From positions 62,001-126,000 of the forward strand of contig NZ_AUDS01000021.1 in the NCBI RefSeq assembly GCF_000425585.1: 64,000 nucleotides of DNA, written 5' to 3'. The notes beneath the pieces are model-generated. The model did not search any database. It was not told the origin of the DNA and saw only the letters and a program-made list of their open reading frames with translations. Positions within the stretch are counted from its first letter, which is position 1. Every line of letters starts with the position of its first letter. A program made the translations under genes and the position numbers. Shown here one piece after another: positions 24,926 through 34,050 of this stretch. The stretch is from Terrimonas ferruginea DSM 30193. Lineage in GTDB: Bacteria; Bacteroidota; Bacteroidia; Chitinophagales; Chitinophagaceae.

Positions 24926-25303
24926 ATGAAACCGCCTTATAACTCTCTTTTTATGGCCTTGCTTATTTCACTGGTGAGTGCCTGCAATAAACCGGGATCA
25001 ACTAATGACAATAACTACCCCAAACAGGTAAGTATCACCTATAAGGTTAGCAGTACATCAGCCAATAGCCTGGCGTCAGTGACCTACGATAACGAAACCG
25101 GAGGACAGACTACGGTTAACAATCCTGCATTACCGTTTATGAAAACCATCACAAAAACCGTAAACAAAAACAATATTATAACATTGGGATATTTTGTCAA
25201 TCCTGCTCAAACAGTGAAACTGGAGATATTAATCGATAACCAGTTGGTTAAATCGCAGGTGTATACATCGCCCAACTCTGCCATGTCATATACGTTTCCT
25301 TAA
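24926..25303 (+). CDS. Small lipoprotein of unknown function
   Basis: 125 residues. The N-terminus MKPPYNSLFMALLISLVSAC ends in a lipobox cysteine, so it is an SPII lipoprotein. The mature part is Ser/Thr/Asn-rich beta structure (VSITYKVSSTSANSLASVTYDNETGG) resembling small MmpS-like domains. It converges with the ABC ATPase gene. Confidence 0.65.
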   Translation: MKPPYNSLFMALLISLVSACNKPGSTNDNNYPKQVSITYKVSSTSANSLASVTYDNETGGQTTVNNPALPFMKTITKTVNKNNIITLGYFVNPAQTVKLEILIDNQLVKSQVYTSPNSAMSYTFP

Positions 25304-25321
25304 CCCCTCCCTTTCAAACAT

Positions 25322-26005
25322 TCAGGCTTTGCTTACAATGCGGCCATCCTCCATTTCTATAATGCGATGCGTCCGGTGGGCGAATTCATTATCGTGTGTT
25401 ACGATCAATAGCGATTGATGATAGACCTCGGCCAGTTCCCTGAATATATCGAAAACCATTTCGCTGTTTTTCTTATCGAGGTTGCCGGTTGGCTCATCTC
25501 CCATGATAATTAATGGATCGTTGATCAGCGCCCGGGCAATTGCCACCCGTTGCTTCTGCCCTCCCGACAACTGATTTGGTCTTTTAAGCGCTTCCTTTTC
25601 TATGCCCAGTATTTTGAGTTTTTCGTAAGCAATACTTTCTATCTCCTTTGTTGTGCGTTTGCTTAATTTTTCGCCGGGTAACATAACATTCCTGAGTACA
25701 GAAAATTCATTGAGCAGGTAATGGAATTGAAAGACGAACCCAATCTTTTCATTTCTTACCCTGGCAAGTTCCGACTCTTTCTTGTGCCGCATACTAATCC
25801 CATCAATTTTCAAATCACCCTCATAGTCCGTATCCATCGTGGAAAGAATATAAAGCAACGTGGACTTGCCACAGCCCGACTTTCCAATGATGGACGTAAA
25901 TTCTCCCCTGGACAAAGAAAATTCAACATCGGTCAAAACCTTCACTTTCACAGGATCATGAAAGTATTTATTGATGTGAACAGCTTCCAGTACGGTATCA
26001 GTCAT
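25322..26005 (-). CDS. ABC transporter ATP-binding protein (MacB/LolD type)
   Basis: 227 residues. Walker A is GKSGCGKST, the Q-loop is [12 protein letters not shown], the signature is LSGGQKQR and Walker B is [11 protein letters not shown] followed by the H-loop VTHD. The length and the [19 protein letters not shown] stretch fit MacB/LolD-type ATPases. One base separates it from the permease gene. Third gene of an adaptor-permease-ATPase operon. Confidence 0.94.
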   Translation of the reverse strand: MTDTVLEAVHINKYFHDPVKVKVLTDVEFSLSRGEFTSIIGKSGCGKSTLLYILSTMDTDYEGDLKIDGISMRHKKESELARVRNEKIGFVFQFHYLLNEFSVLRNVMLPGEKLSKRTTKEIESIAYEKLKILGIEKEALKRPNQLSGGQKQRVAIARALINDPLIIMGDEPTGNLDKKNSEMVFDIFRELAEVYHQSLLIVTHDNEFAHRTHRIIEMEDGRIVSKA

Positions 26006-26006
26006 A

Positions 26007-27266
26007 TTATTTTCCGCGTATAATGATGACAGGATCTATTTTGCTGGCTTTGCGAGCCGGGAAATATCCCGCTAAATAAGTAGTGACGATTGAAAAAACT
26101 CCTCCGATAACATAGAAGGTTGGACTATAGTTGATGGGATATGTTTTGACGGTCGGCAAGGATGCTGTTTCGAACGGCACTTGTCCGATAATGGCAGAAA
26201 GTACAAATCCGAATAACAAGCCAAGCAAGCCACCGAAAAAGCCAATGGTAAGTGCAATAGTTACAAAGACCCACTTTACGTCTCCGCCTGAAAAGCCGGT
26301 GGCTTTCAGAATCGCAATACCATCCATCTTTTCATAGATCATCATGTTGAGTATGTTGTAAATACCAAAACCCGCCACAATAAGCAAGGTAATGCCTACT
26401 GCATACGAAATAAGGGTCCGGATGAAGCTGCCGGTTTCAAACTGTGAATTCGCAGTCTGGATGTCGGTCGCTTCGACCGAAAAGAGTTGGTTATATTCTT
26501 TCGCCATAGCCGGAGCCAGCAACAGGTCATGCAGTTTCACCTGGATATCCGTTATGTAGCTATTGGATTCCCCCAGTATTTTTTGCGCAGTAGCGAGGGA
26601 GGTATAGCTTTGTACTTTATCGATATCCAGGATTCCTGATTGAAAGAAACCCACCACTTTAAGTTGCACATGATCTCCCTTCGCAGTAGTTATCTGAATA
26701 ATGTCACCAAGGTCAACCAGCATCGTTTCAGCAGCACCAATCCCCAAGATAATGCTGTTGGGAATGTTTTGAAGATCCATATAGTTACCAGCCACGACAT
26801 AGTTTTGAAAAGAGAATAACCGGTTTTCCGCTCCAACGTCTATACCATTGATGATCCCGTTCAGATTAATCGTGCCAATATTGTAAAATACCTGTACCAC
26901 TACTTTAGGAGCTACCCCCGACACACGGCTATCCTTCTTTATCGCATCAATGATGGCGCCGCTATTGCGTATCTGTGGTTTTTCATTAGCGGGCTTAACC
27001 GAGCTAATGAAGTTGTACTGCCGGATGCCCTTTGAATAGAGTGCGATCGGCTGATGCTCCGACTGCTTTATTTCGTTATAAAGCCGGATATGCGGTGTAC
27101 GGTTAAGGATAAGCCCATCCAGCAGATCATTCAGGCCAGACATGAAACTGAGCAGTGCAATAAACATAGTGATGCTGAATGTTACACCAATAGCAGCCAC
27201 TAATGTTTGTTTCAAACGGGCTGCTAATAATGACATGGCGACATCGCCGATCAGTTTCAGATTCAT
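26007..27266 (-). CDS. FtsX-like ABC permease (MacB/LolC type)
   Basis: 419 residues. The N-terminal membrane helix (LVAAIGVTFSITMFIALLSF), a large periplasmic domain of about 250 residues and three C-terminal helices (SYAVGITLLIVAGFGIYNILNMMIYEKMDGIAILKATGFSGGDV; WVFVTIALTIGFFGGLLGLLFGFVL; YVIGGVFSIVTTYLAGYFPARKASKIDP) match the MacB/LolC layout. It exports or extracts its cargo using force from the ATPase. It overlaps the adaptor gene by four bases. Confidence 0.93.
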   Translation of the reverse strand: MNLKLIGDVAMSLLAARLKQTLVAAIGVTFSITMFIALLSFMSGLNDLLDGLILNRTPHIRLYNEIKQSEHQPIALYSKGIRQYNFISSVKPANEKPQIRNSGAIIDAIKKDSRVSGVAPKVVVQVFYNIGTINLNGIINGIDVGAENRLFSFQNYVVAGNYMDLQNIPNSIILGIGAAETMLVDLGDIIQITTAKGDHVQLKVVGFFQSGILDIDKVQSYTSLATAQKILGESNSYITDIQVKLHDLLLAPAMAKEYNQLFSVEATDIQTANSQFETGSFIRTLISYAVGITLLIVAGFGIYNILNMMIYEKMDGIAILKATGFSGGDVKWVFVTIALTIGFFGGLLGLLFGFVLSAIIGQVPFETASLPTVKTYPINYSPTFYVIGGVFSIVTTYLAGYFPARKASKIDPVIIIRGK

Positions 27267-28342
27267 TTCGCTGGTATGATTAGATCATCGTTTGCCGTAA
27301 CGCCGGAAAGTATTTCTACCATCTTATAATCCTTTAATCCTGTTTTCACCACTATTTTTTCACCATTGCTTTTTACCAGCGTGGAATCGTTAAGAAATGC
27401 ATTTCTCGGTACAAGTAACGCTCGCTCTTTTTTGTCAATGACAATGTTGGCTTCAAAGCTGATGAACGGATAGAGTTGAGCCGGCGGAGTTTCAAAGGTC
27501 GCTTCCACTAAAAAAGTCTTGCTGCTTTCATTCATCATCGGTAAAATAGCAGACACCCTCGCCTTGAAGACCTGGTCTTTGTAACTATCCATCGTTACCA
27601 ATACCAGTAAGTTCTTCCTGATTTTAAAAATATCGTACTCATCGACCTGCATTTCCAGGATGAACTGATCATTTTTGCCGATTAAAGCCAGCGGCGTTTG
27701 CAGGCTCACAGCCTCGCCTTTTTTCTTGTAGATTTTGTACAACACTCCCTTAATCTTACTCCGCAGGGTAAAATCACTGGCCTGCTGTTGAGCCACCTGC
27801 AGGTTCTTCCCGGACTGTGACGCGGTGAATTTTATTTGCCGCTCTAAATCATGGTACTTACTCACCGCAGAGAGATAAGCCGTTCTGGAACTTTCGTAGG
27901 CCAGTGTTCTTTGCTCCAACTCATTCCTGGTGCCTATATTCTGATCCCACAAATTTTTTTGCCGGTTTAAAAGAAGTAAATCATTTTTCATCTTGTTTTC
28001 CTGCAGGTCAATAGTCTGCCGCGCATCAGACAACTTATCCTGATTGGAAGCCACATCGGCATACCGGGCGGTAAGTACCGCATTTTCTTTGTTCAATTGC
28101 TGCACTTCATTAGCGACAGAAAGAATGGGAGTACCAACGTTCAACGTATCCCCTTCCTTCAGATAGATTTCCTGTATAACGCCATTTACCGTAGTGAATG
28201 CCTCGTACTGCTGATTGCTCTTTACTACACCGGATGCATATACCGACTCTGAAATCGCAGAAAAAAAAGGTTTCACTTTCTCCTGTTTCCCTTTGCAGCC
28301 GGCCAGGAATATAAGTAGTAGTATGAGTGTGTATCTGCTCAT
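27263..28342 (-). CDS. HlyD-family periplasmic adaptor lipoprotein
   Basis: The start MSRYTLILLLIFLAGC gives a lipobox; a longer frame start is less likely. It has a short biotinyl-lipoyl-like part (YEAFTTVNGVIQEIYLKEGDTLNVGTPILSV), a long alpha hairpin (about 75-190) and a beta-barrel part. It should link the inner-membrane permease to an outer-membrane channel, which is not encoded here. It is the first gene of the three-gene operon. Confidence 0.9.
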   Translation of the reverse strand: MSRYTLILLLIFLAGCKGKQEKVKPFFSAISESVYASGVVKSNQQYEAFTTVNGVIQEIYLKEGDTLNVGTPILSVANEVQQLNKENAVLTARYADVASNQDKLSDARQTIDLQENKMKNDLLLLNRQKNLWDQNIGTRNELEQRTLAYESSRTAYLSAVSKYHDLERQIKFTASQSGKNLQVAQQQASDFTLRSKIKGVLYKIYKKKGEAVSLQTPLALIGKNDQFILEMQVDEYDIFKIRKNLLVLVTMDSYKDQVFKARVSAILPMMNESSKTFLVEATFETPPAQLYPFISFEANIVIDKKERALLVPRNAFLNDSTLVKSNGEKIVVKTGLKDYKMVEILSGVTANDDLIIPAK

Positions 28343-28523
28343 AGTTAATTTGTAGTAGGTGATTCCGACAGGTAAAAAGTCACCTGCACTTGAGAGGTTC
28401 ACGTTCAATAGAGGCTTTGCTTCGATTTGACGGTTAAAATGTACCGATTAACCGGCGCGACAGGCCATTAACAAAGTTACTGCAGGGGGAGTGTTTCGAA
28501 ATGACTACCATCACTATGGCTCA

Positions 28524-28553
28524 TGACACCTGTCAATTAAACCTGTAATTTTG
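28524..28553 (+). promoter_or_regulatory. Promoter with possible operator upstream of the Crp/Fnr gene
   Basis: TAATTTTG at 28546-28553 fits the -7 box TAnnTTTG; the start codon is five bases further on, so the mRNA leader is very short. Upstream is the inverted repeat TGACA-CC-TGTCA (28524-28535), placed where the -33 box would lie. It could be an autoregulatory site. No clear TTTG box is seen. Confidence 0.4.
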
Positions 28554-28558
28554 CTTAC

Positions 28559-29182
28559 ATGGAAACGCTCAACGATATAGCCGAGTTCAAATCATCCCCT
28601 GATCTGGTTGAAAAGTTATACAAGTATGGTATACACAAGACCTATCCGGCCGGGAGCATTATCCTTAACGAAAATGCACCTATCCGCTCTATCCCCATAG
28701 TAATGAAAGGAACGCTGAAAGTTATCAGGATGGAAGACGATGGCCGCGAGATTCTACTGTATTATATTAAAGCTGGCGAAAGTTGCATCATGTCTTTTCT
28801 CGGCGGTCTGCACAACGAAACGAGCAAAGTGAAAGCTGAAGTGGATGAAGATGCAGAAATCCTTTTTCTTCCCGTAGAGAAGGTTCCCGAATTCATCAAG
28901 GAATATCCCGGGTGGCTGGATTACATCTTTCGTTTATACCACAAACGTTTCGAAGAATTACTTGAGATCGTGAATGCCATCGCCTTTAAAAAAGTTGACG
29001 AACGTCTCCTGAACCTGCTTAAAAAGAAGTCGGAAATCCTCGCTTCAAACACACTGCCGGTGACACATGAGCAATTGGCCAATGAACTGGGTACCGCACG
29101 GGTCGTAGTCTCCCGGCTTCTGAAACAATTGGAAGAAAACGGTATTGTCCGGCTCGGACGAAATAAAATCACCCTTGTGTAA
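28559..29182 (+). CDS. Crp/Fnr-family transcription regulator
   Basis: 207 residues. The cyclic-nucleotide-binding-like barrel (YKYGIHKTYPAGSIILNENAPIRSIPIVMKGTLKVIRMEDDGREILLYYIKAGESCIMSFLGG) is followed by a dimer helix and a winged helix (VTHEQLANELGTARVVVSRLLKQLEENGIVRLG). The barrel has one Cys (SCIMS) and no Fnr-type cysteine cluster, so sensing of an iron-sulfur signal is not supported. It heads the sulfur gene set and probably controls it. Confidence 0.9.
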   Translation: METLNDIAEFKSSPDLVEKLYKYGIHKTYPAGSIILNENAPIRSIPIVMKGTLKVIRMEDDGREILLYYIKAGESCIMSFLGGLHNETSKVKAEVDEDAEILFLPVEKVPEFIKEYPGWLDYIFRLYHKRFEELLEIVNAIAFKKVDERLLNLLKKKSEILASNTLPVTHEQLANELGTARVVVSRLLKQLEENGIVRLGRNKITLV

Positions 29183-29242
29183 CTATAGTTACTGTACTGC
29201 CCTTTGAATTAAATGACCTTTACGGCGTTAATTCAAAGATCA

Positions 29243-30034
29243 ATGATTATCTCCGGCTACCTGGCGTCTATTCTTATCGGCATTTCTTTGGGGCTTATCG
29301 GCGGCGGCGGCAGTATCCTTACTGTGCCGGTACTTGTTTATTTATTTAGTCTGGACGCCGTTCTCGCTACTACTTATTCTCTTTTTATCGTCGGCAGTAC
29401 GAGCGTTGCCGGCTCCGTCTCCTATTTCCTAAAAGGTCTGGTAAATCTTAAAATGGCCGTTTTTTTCGGCCTGCCTTCCATTGTGGCGGTTTTGCTTACC
29501 CGCAGGTTTATCCTTCCGGCCATTCCATCACATATACTGACGCTTGGAGGCTTTACGTTAACCAGGAGCATATTGCTGATGTTACTTTTTGCCGTACTCA
29601 TGATCCTTGCCTCCTGGAGTATGATAAAAAAAGATGGCAGGAAGGCTTCTGTATCCGCAAACAGGTCGCCGGTTGCTTTAGCAGGATTGCAGGGAACCAT
29701 AACGGGACTAATAACAGGGCTTATCGGCGCCGGCGGTGGCTTTCTGATCATTCCAGCCCTGGTCAATATCCTGAAACTACCTATGAAAACAGCCGTCGGC
29801 ACCTCGCTGTTCATCATTGCCCTTAATTCTCTTACAGGTTTTTTCTTTTCACTGGGGCATCAGCGGGTACAGTGGCCATTTCTACTGACAATTACGGCTA
29901 TCGCTACAGGAGGTATACTGATTGGCAGCCTTCTCGCGGCAAAAATCGATGGCCGGAAACTGAAGCCCGCATTCGGCTGGTTCGTTTTGGTGATGGGCCT
30001 GTATATTATTGCGAAAGAAACTCTATTAAAATAA
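29243..30034 (+). CDS. TauE/SafE-family sulfur anion permease, cassette 2
   Basis: The start MIISGYLASILIGISLGLIGGGGS lines up with the paralogue of cassette 1; an upstream frame start is less likely. There are eight membrane helices and the two-fold motif is repeated at LIGAGGGFLIIPALVNIL. It shares GISLGLIGGGGSILTVPVLV with the protein at 15992-16789 but has a diverged middle. It is co-directional with the MBL-rhodanese gene. Confidence 0.9.
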   Translation: MIISGYLASILIGISLGLIGGGGSILTVPVLVYLFSLDAVLATTYSLFIVGSTSVAGSVSYFLKGLVNLKMAVFFGLPSIVAVLLTRRFILPAIPSHILTLGGFTLTRSILLMLLFAVLMILASWSMIKKDGRKASVSANRSPVALAGLQGTITGLITGLIGAGGGFLIIPALVNILKLPMKTAVGTSLFIIALNSLTGFFFSLGHQRVQWPFLLTITAIATGGILIGSLLAAKIDGRKLKPAFGWFVLVMGLYIIAKETLLK

Positions 30035-30200
30035 TCCTCCTATTATCATGGAAGCAGGTTCTTCATTATATAAATCTTCGGCTTGTGTAACAAAAGTAGC
30101 TGTACGGGGAGTTTATCCATCGATCTTCGCACTAACCGGCTGTCCAAATAAACAATTGCAATACGGAATAAAAATCATCATCACTGATAAAAAAATAAGA

Positions 30201-31619
30201 ATGTTTTTTCAACACATCTACGACAAGAGTTTAGCACAGGGCAGCTATTTCATAGGCTGCCAGAAAACAGGAGAAGCTATTGTTATCGACGCGCAAAGAG
30301 ACATTGACATTTATCTTGATATCGCGCGGCAAAATAACCTCCGCATTACGCACATAACAGAAACCCATATCCACGCCGACTTTCTTTGCGGCTCCAGAGA
30401 GCTGGCTGCCGTAACCGGAGCAACGATGTACCTGTCAGACGAAGGTGGCAAAGACTGGCAATACCAATTTGCGCACAAAGGTCTAACAGACGGAAGCATC
30501 ATCCGCGTTGGCAACCTTACCCTTAAAGTGATGCATACACCTGGTCACACACCGGAAAGCATCAGCTTCCTGCTGACCGACCACTCCGCTACCGATCAAC
30601 CCGTAATGGTCTTTACAGGCGACTTCGTTTTTGTTGGTGACATCGGCCGTCCCGACTTGTTGGAAAAAGCAGCGGGCATCATGGGTACCAAGGAAGCTGG
30701 CGCCAAACAAATGTTTCAGTCGCTGAAGAAATTTGCGGCCCTCCCCGGGTATGTTCAGGTCTGGCCGGCACACGGCGCAGGCTCCGCCTGTGGCAAAGCG
30801 CTTGGTGCTGTGGCCAGTTCAACCGTTGGCTATGAAAAAATAAGAAACTGGGCATTCCGGTACGGCGAAGACGAGCAGTCTTTTGCCGATTACCTGCTGG
30901 CCGATCAACCGGAACCACCGAAGTATTTTGCCATGATGAAACATCTCAACAAAGTAGAAAGACCCCTGCTGACAGCCGTGCCGAAGCATCCTAAACTAAG
31001 CAAAGAACAATTCCTTTCTGCATACGAAAAAGGCATCAAAGTAATTGATACGCGTGATAAAAAAGCATTTGCCAACGGCTTTATTCCCGGCAGCCTGAAT
31101 ATTCAGGGCAACAACTCCTTTTCCACCTGGTGCGGCTGGCTGCTGAACTACCAGGAACAGTTCATGCTCGTTGCCGATGATACGCAAATGGAAGACCTCA
31201 CGAGAAAACTGATGCGCATCGGTTTAGATAATATTTACGGCTACGTTTCAGATGTACAGGAATTGGGACTGGATTTGCAAAGAGCCAACCTGATCGACAT
31301 AACTGAATTCGCTTCCTGTATAGGAAAGAAAGATGTACAGATTGTGGACGTGCGTGGAGCAACAGAATACGAAGCGGAGCATATTGAAGGAGCAGACAAC
31401 GTATTCGCCGGCACGCTAACTGACAATCTGTATAAAATAGACCGCGACAAACAAGTAGTCATCCATTGCCAGGCTGGCGACCGATCCGCTATAGCCTATT
31501 CCATCCTTTCCAGAAATGGTTTTAAGAACGTACAAAACTTTTCCGGTGGAATGAAGGAATGGAAAGAGGCAGGTGGCGCGACCCTATCATGTACAGAAGA
31601 AACCTGCATTAACGCTTAA
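30201..31619 (+). CDS. MBL-fold hydrolase with two rhodanese domains, cassette 2
   Basis: The start MFFQHIYDKSLAQGSYFIG matches the family; 51 upstream in-frame codons have no homology. The metal motif THIHADFLCGSRE (H56, H58, D60), HTPGHTPES, TGDFVFVGDIGRPDL and PAHGAGSACGKALG are present. Two rhodanese domains follow; only the second has a catalytic-loop cysteine (HCQAGDRS). It should oxidise or pass on persulfide sulfur. The homologue in cassette 1 has a different spacer after the metal site (FVSGH). Confidence 0.9.
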   Translation: MFFQHIYDKSLAQGSYFIGCQKTGEAIVIDAQRDIDIYLDIARQNNLRITHITETHIHADFLCGSRELAAVTGATMYLSDEGGKDWQYQFAHKGLTDGSIIRVGNLTLKVMHTPGHTPESISFLLTDHSATDQPVMVFTGDFVFVGDIGRPDLLEKAAGIMGTKEAGAKQMFQSLKKFAALPGYVQVWPAHGAGSACGKALGAVASSTVGYEKIRNWAFRYGEDEQSFADYLLADQPEPPKYFAMMKHLNKVERPLLTAVPKHPKLSKEQFLSAYEKGIKVIDTRDKKAFANGFIPGSLNIQGNNSFSTWCGWLLNYQEQFMLVADDTQMEDLTRKLMRIGLDNIYGYVSDVQELGLDLQRANLIDITEFASCIGKKDVQIVDVRGATEYEAEHIEGADNVFAGTLTDNLYKIDRDKQVVIHCQAGDRSAIAYSILSRNGFKNVQNFSGGMKEWKEAGGATLSCTEETCINA

Positions 31620-31635
31620 AATTAAACTAATCATT

Positions 31636-31950
31636 ATGGGACTTTTCTCAGCATTATTCGGAAATAAAGATCAGGCGCAGTTATCAGCTACCGTCAGTAA
31701 AGACGCCTTTCTGGTAGACGTACGCACGCCAGGTGAATTTGCCTCGGGTACTGTACCGGGCGCAGTAAACATCCCGTTAGATACACTGCCAACGCAGCTC
31801 GCAAAATTCAATGGCAAGAAGACAATTGTTGTTTTCTGCAGAAGTGGCAACCGGAGTGCACAGGCAAAAAACATCCTGGTGCAAAACGGTTTCAAAAATG
31901 TAATCAACGGTGGCACCTGGAAGGATGTCAATGCCATTGTAAACGGATAA
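31636..31950 (+). CDS. Single-domain rhodanese sulfurtransferase
   Basis: 104 residues from the ATG at 31636; a longer overlapping frame is not supported. MGLFSALFGNKDQAQ is followed by the rhodanese core (FLVDVRTPGEFASGTVPGAVNIPL) and the active-site loop FCRSGNRS. The gene is 16 bases after the MBL-rhodanese stop. It can move sulfane sulfur between the permease, the persulfide dioxygenase-like enzyme and cellular thiols. Confidence 0.92.
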   Translation: MGLFSALFGNKDQAQLSATVSKDAFLVDVRTPGEFASGTVPGAVNIPLDTLPTQLAKFNGKKTIVVFCRSGNRSAQAKNILVQNGFKNVINGGTWKDVNAIVNG

Positions 31951-31992
31951 TCCTGCAGGGGAAGTATTCATCAACTGACAAAGAATAGTATT

Positions 31993-32202
31993 ATGAAAAA
32001 AAACATGGGCACGACAGACAAGAGCATCCGCATTTTAGCGGCTGTGGTGATGGTGGTCTTGTACTATACCAACATCCTCTCCGGGATGGCAGCCATCGTA
32101 CCGGGCATACTGGCCATTGTTTTTTTGCTAACGTCGCTGATCAGCTTCTGCCCTTTATACCTGCCGTTTGGGATTAATACCCGCAAAAGAAAAAACAAAT
32201 GA
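31993..32202 (+). CDS. DUF2892 membrane protein (YgaP-tail type)
   Basis: 69 residues: MKKNMGTTDKSIRILAAVVMVVLYY and two membrane helices ending in FCPLYLPFGINT. This matches DUF2892, the membrane part of the E. coli rhodanese YgaP. Placed next to a single rhodanese, the pair may do together what YgaP does as a fusion. Confidence 0.88.
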   Translation: MKKNMGTTDKSIRILAAVVMVVLYYTNILSGMAAIVPGILAIVFLLTSLISFCPLYLPFGINTRKRKNK

Positions 32203-32441
32203 GAAACAGGATTTTGAGCGGATGGCATTTTATGCGCGTTTTACGGCTGGTAGCGGGAGTGTTGGTTGCAGTACAGGGCCTTCATACACATGAATGGATT
32301 ATTGTTATCGCAGGTGGCCTGTTTGCCTTGATGTCTATATTCAACACAGGATGCTGTGGCCCAGCCGGATGCAGGGTACCTCCCTTCGCGAACCGTAAAA
32401 CAGAAACGACTAACGATCCGTCCCTAAAGAAAGACGGCTAA
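32199..32441 (+). CDS. Small membrane protein with GCCGPAGC motif
   Basis: 80 residues overlapping the DUF2892 gene by four bases. Two membrane helices ([15 protein letters not shown] and [17 protein letters not shown]) lead to [10 protein letters not shown], a three-cysteine motif at the membrane edge. The tail is hydrophilic. I do not know a function. Conserved adjacent cysteines in this sulfur operon suggest binding or relay of sulfane sulfur. Confidence 0.75.
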   Translation: MRNRILSGWHFMRVLRLVAGVLVAVQGLHTHEWIIVIAGGLFALMSIFNTGCCGPAGCRVPPFANRKTETTNDPSLKKDG

Positions 32442-32482
32442 CCTTACCAGCCTGACTTTTCGCAATTAGCAAAAAAATAAAG

Positions 32483-33046
32483 ATGATTGAATTCCTGAAA
32501 CAACCCTGGCCCTGGTATGTTGCCGGACCTCTAATCGGGCTGACCGTTCCCGCGCTTTTACTATTGGGCAATAAGTCATTTGGCATTAGCTCGTCGCTCC
32601 GGCATATCTGTGCCGCTTGTATGCCCGCCAACATTCCTTTCTTCCAATACAACTGGAAAAAAGAAATATGGAACCTCGTTTTTGTTTCGGGTATACTGCT
32701 GGGAGGAATCATTGCGGTCAACCTGCTGCCAAACACCGGCCCCATACAGGTGAACCCTCACTTAACGGCGGACCTGGCCCGGTATGGAATTACCAACTTC
32801 AGTAATCTTGTTCCGCAGGATGTAATAAGTTGGCCCGCGTTATTTTCCGCGAGAGGATTTATTATGATGGTTGGCGGTGGCTTCCTCGTAGGCTTCGGCA
32901 CACGCTATGCCGGTGGTTGTACCAGCGGCCATGCCATTATGGGTTTGTCGAATCTGCAATGGCCTTCACTGGTTGCAACTATCTGCTTTATGGCCGGCGG
33001 TTTTGTGATGGCCAACCTGATACTGCCTTTTATACTTTCTCTATGA
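32483..33046 (+). CDS. YeeE/YedE-family thiosulfate transporter half (N part)
   Basis: 187 residues, about five membrane helices. Conserved Cys positions are in RHICAACMP and GGCTSGHAI, the thiosulfate-handling motifs of YeeE. The family is often one long protein; here it is two genes. The second half is 20 bases downstream. Confidence 0.88.
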   Translation: MIEFLKQPWPWYVAGPLIGLTVPALLLLGNKSFGISSSLRHICAACMPANIPFFQYNWKKEIWNLVFVSGILLGGIIAVNLLPNTGPIQVNPHLTADLARYGITNFSNLVPQDVISWPALFSARGFIMMVGGGFLVGFGTRYAGGCTSGHAIMGLSNLQWPSLVATICFMAGGFVMANLILPFILSL

Positions 33047-33066
33047 CCTGTTAAAACAAACAACAA

Positions 33067-33567
33067 ATGCGAACGGATGTAAATAAGGCTACCGATTTTG
33101 ACGTGCGGTTGCAGGATGCGATCTGTGTAAATGAAAGCCACCTGCAACATAAATGGTATCACAACCTGAAATACCTGATCACCGGTATTTTATTCGGTAT
33201 TGTATTCGTAAAAGCAGAGATCATCAGCTGGTTCAGAATCCAGGAAATGTTCCGCCTGCAATCATTCCATATGTATGGTGTAATTGGCAGCGCCGTCGTC
33301 ACCGGTATGCTCTCCGTGTGGCTGATCAAAAAATTTAACCTCAAAACGATCTATGGTGAGGTTATAGAATTTCATCCTAAAAAATTCAACAAGGGACAAA
33401 TCTATGGCGGATTGATATTCGGCCTGGGCTGGGCACTTACAGGTGCTTGCCCCGGCCCCTTGTTTGCGCAGATAGGCACGGGTGCAACTGTTGTTATCAT
33501 TACCCTGTTAAGTGCCATTGCCGGAACCTGGGTATATGGCTTATTAAGAGAAAGATTACCCCACTAG
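33067..33567 (+). CDS. YeeE/YedE-family thiosulfate transporter half (C part)
   Basis: 166 residues with four membrane helices and the motif GLGWALTGACPGPLFAQIGTG carrying the conserved cysteine of the second repeat. It starts 20 bases after the first half and should pair with it. It ends the sulfur gene set. Confidence 0.85.
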   Translation: MRTDVNKATDFDVRLQDAICVNESHLQHKWYHNLKYLITGILFGIVFVKAEIISWFRIQEMFRLQSFHMYGVIGSAVVTGMLSVWLIKKFNLKTIYGEVIEFHPKKFNKGQIYGGLIFGLGWALTGACPGPLFAQIGTGATVVIITLLSAIAGTWVYGLLRERLPH

Positions 33568-34050
33568 CAATATACCTGGCAATTATCGAGATGAATTATC
33601 CCTTTGCGGAAAATACAACTCCTCCTTCCCCATATGCCTGCCTCCTGGAAAGAAACCTGAGCTTGGTTGTTTTCGATCAACTTTATTGCCTGGTTCGATA
33701 AGAATCAGTGGCGGCAATGACACCCCTCATTTCTGCCACGTTTTTTATCCAGTATCATTGGTGTTTAATAAGCGCTCATGAAAAGGGAGGAACTTTTGCT
33801 GCCGGTCAAGCAAGTGAAAGAAGGGTTTACCAGCTTACCTGCCATCCTGCGCCAATTACCGAAAGAAGCTGTACAAAAGCAATCACGCACAAAAAAGATA
33901 AAGGATATCCAGGGGGCGCAAAAAGTTGACCTGGCAAACATTCGGCAACCCATTCCTTTATTTTATACGGACCCGATATTTTTTGCCAAAGAAAACGATC
34001 CATTATAGTGCCAGTGCTAAAGAAGTGTAGAGGCAAGGCAATGTATTATG
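33568..34050. other. Gap with one doubtful reading frame
   Basis: A 76-codon frame at 33778-34008 starts MKREELLLPVKQVKEGF and is Lys-rich, but shows no family features and no clear start signal. Nothing else recognised in these 480 bases. Confidence 0.4.

Noticed and set aside
28343-28558. Riboswitch or regulatory RNA between the adaptor gene and the Crp/Fnr gene
   Set aside because: No paired stems of note beyond the short TGACA/TGTCA repeat.
33778-34008. 76-codon frame after the YeeE pair
   Set aside because: No motif, no clear start signal; listed only as a doubtful frame in the gap.
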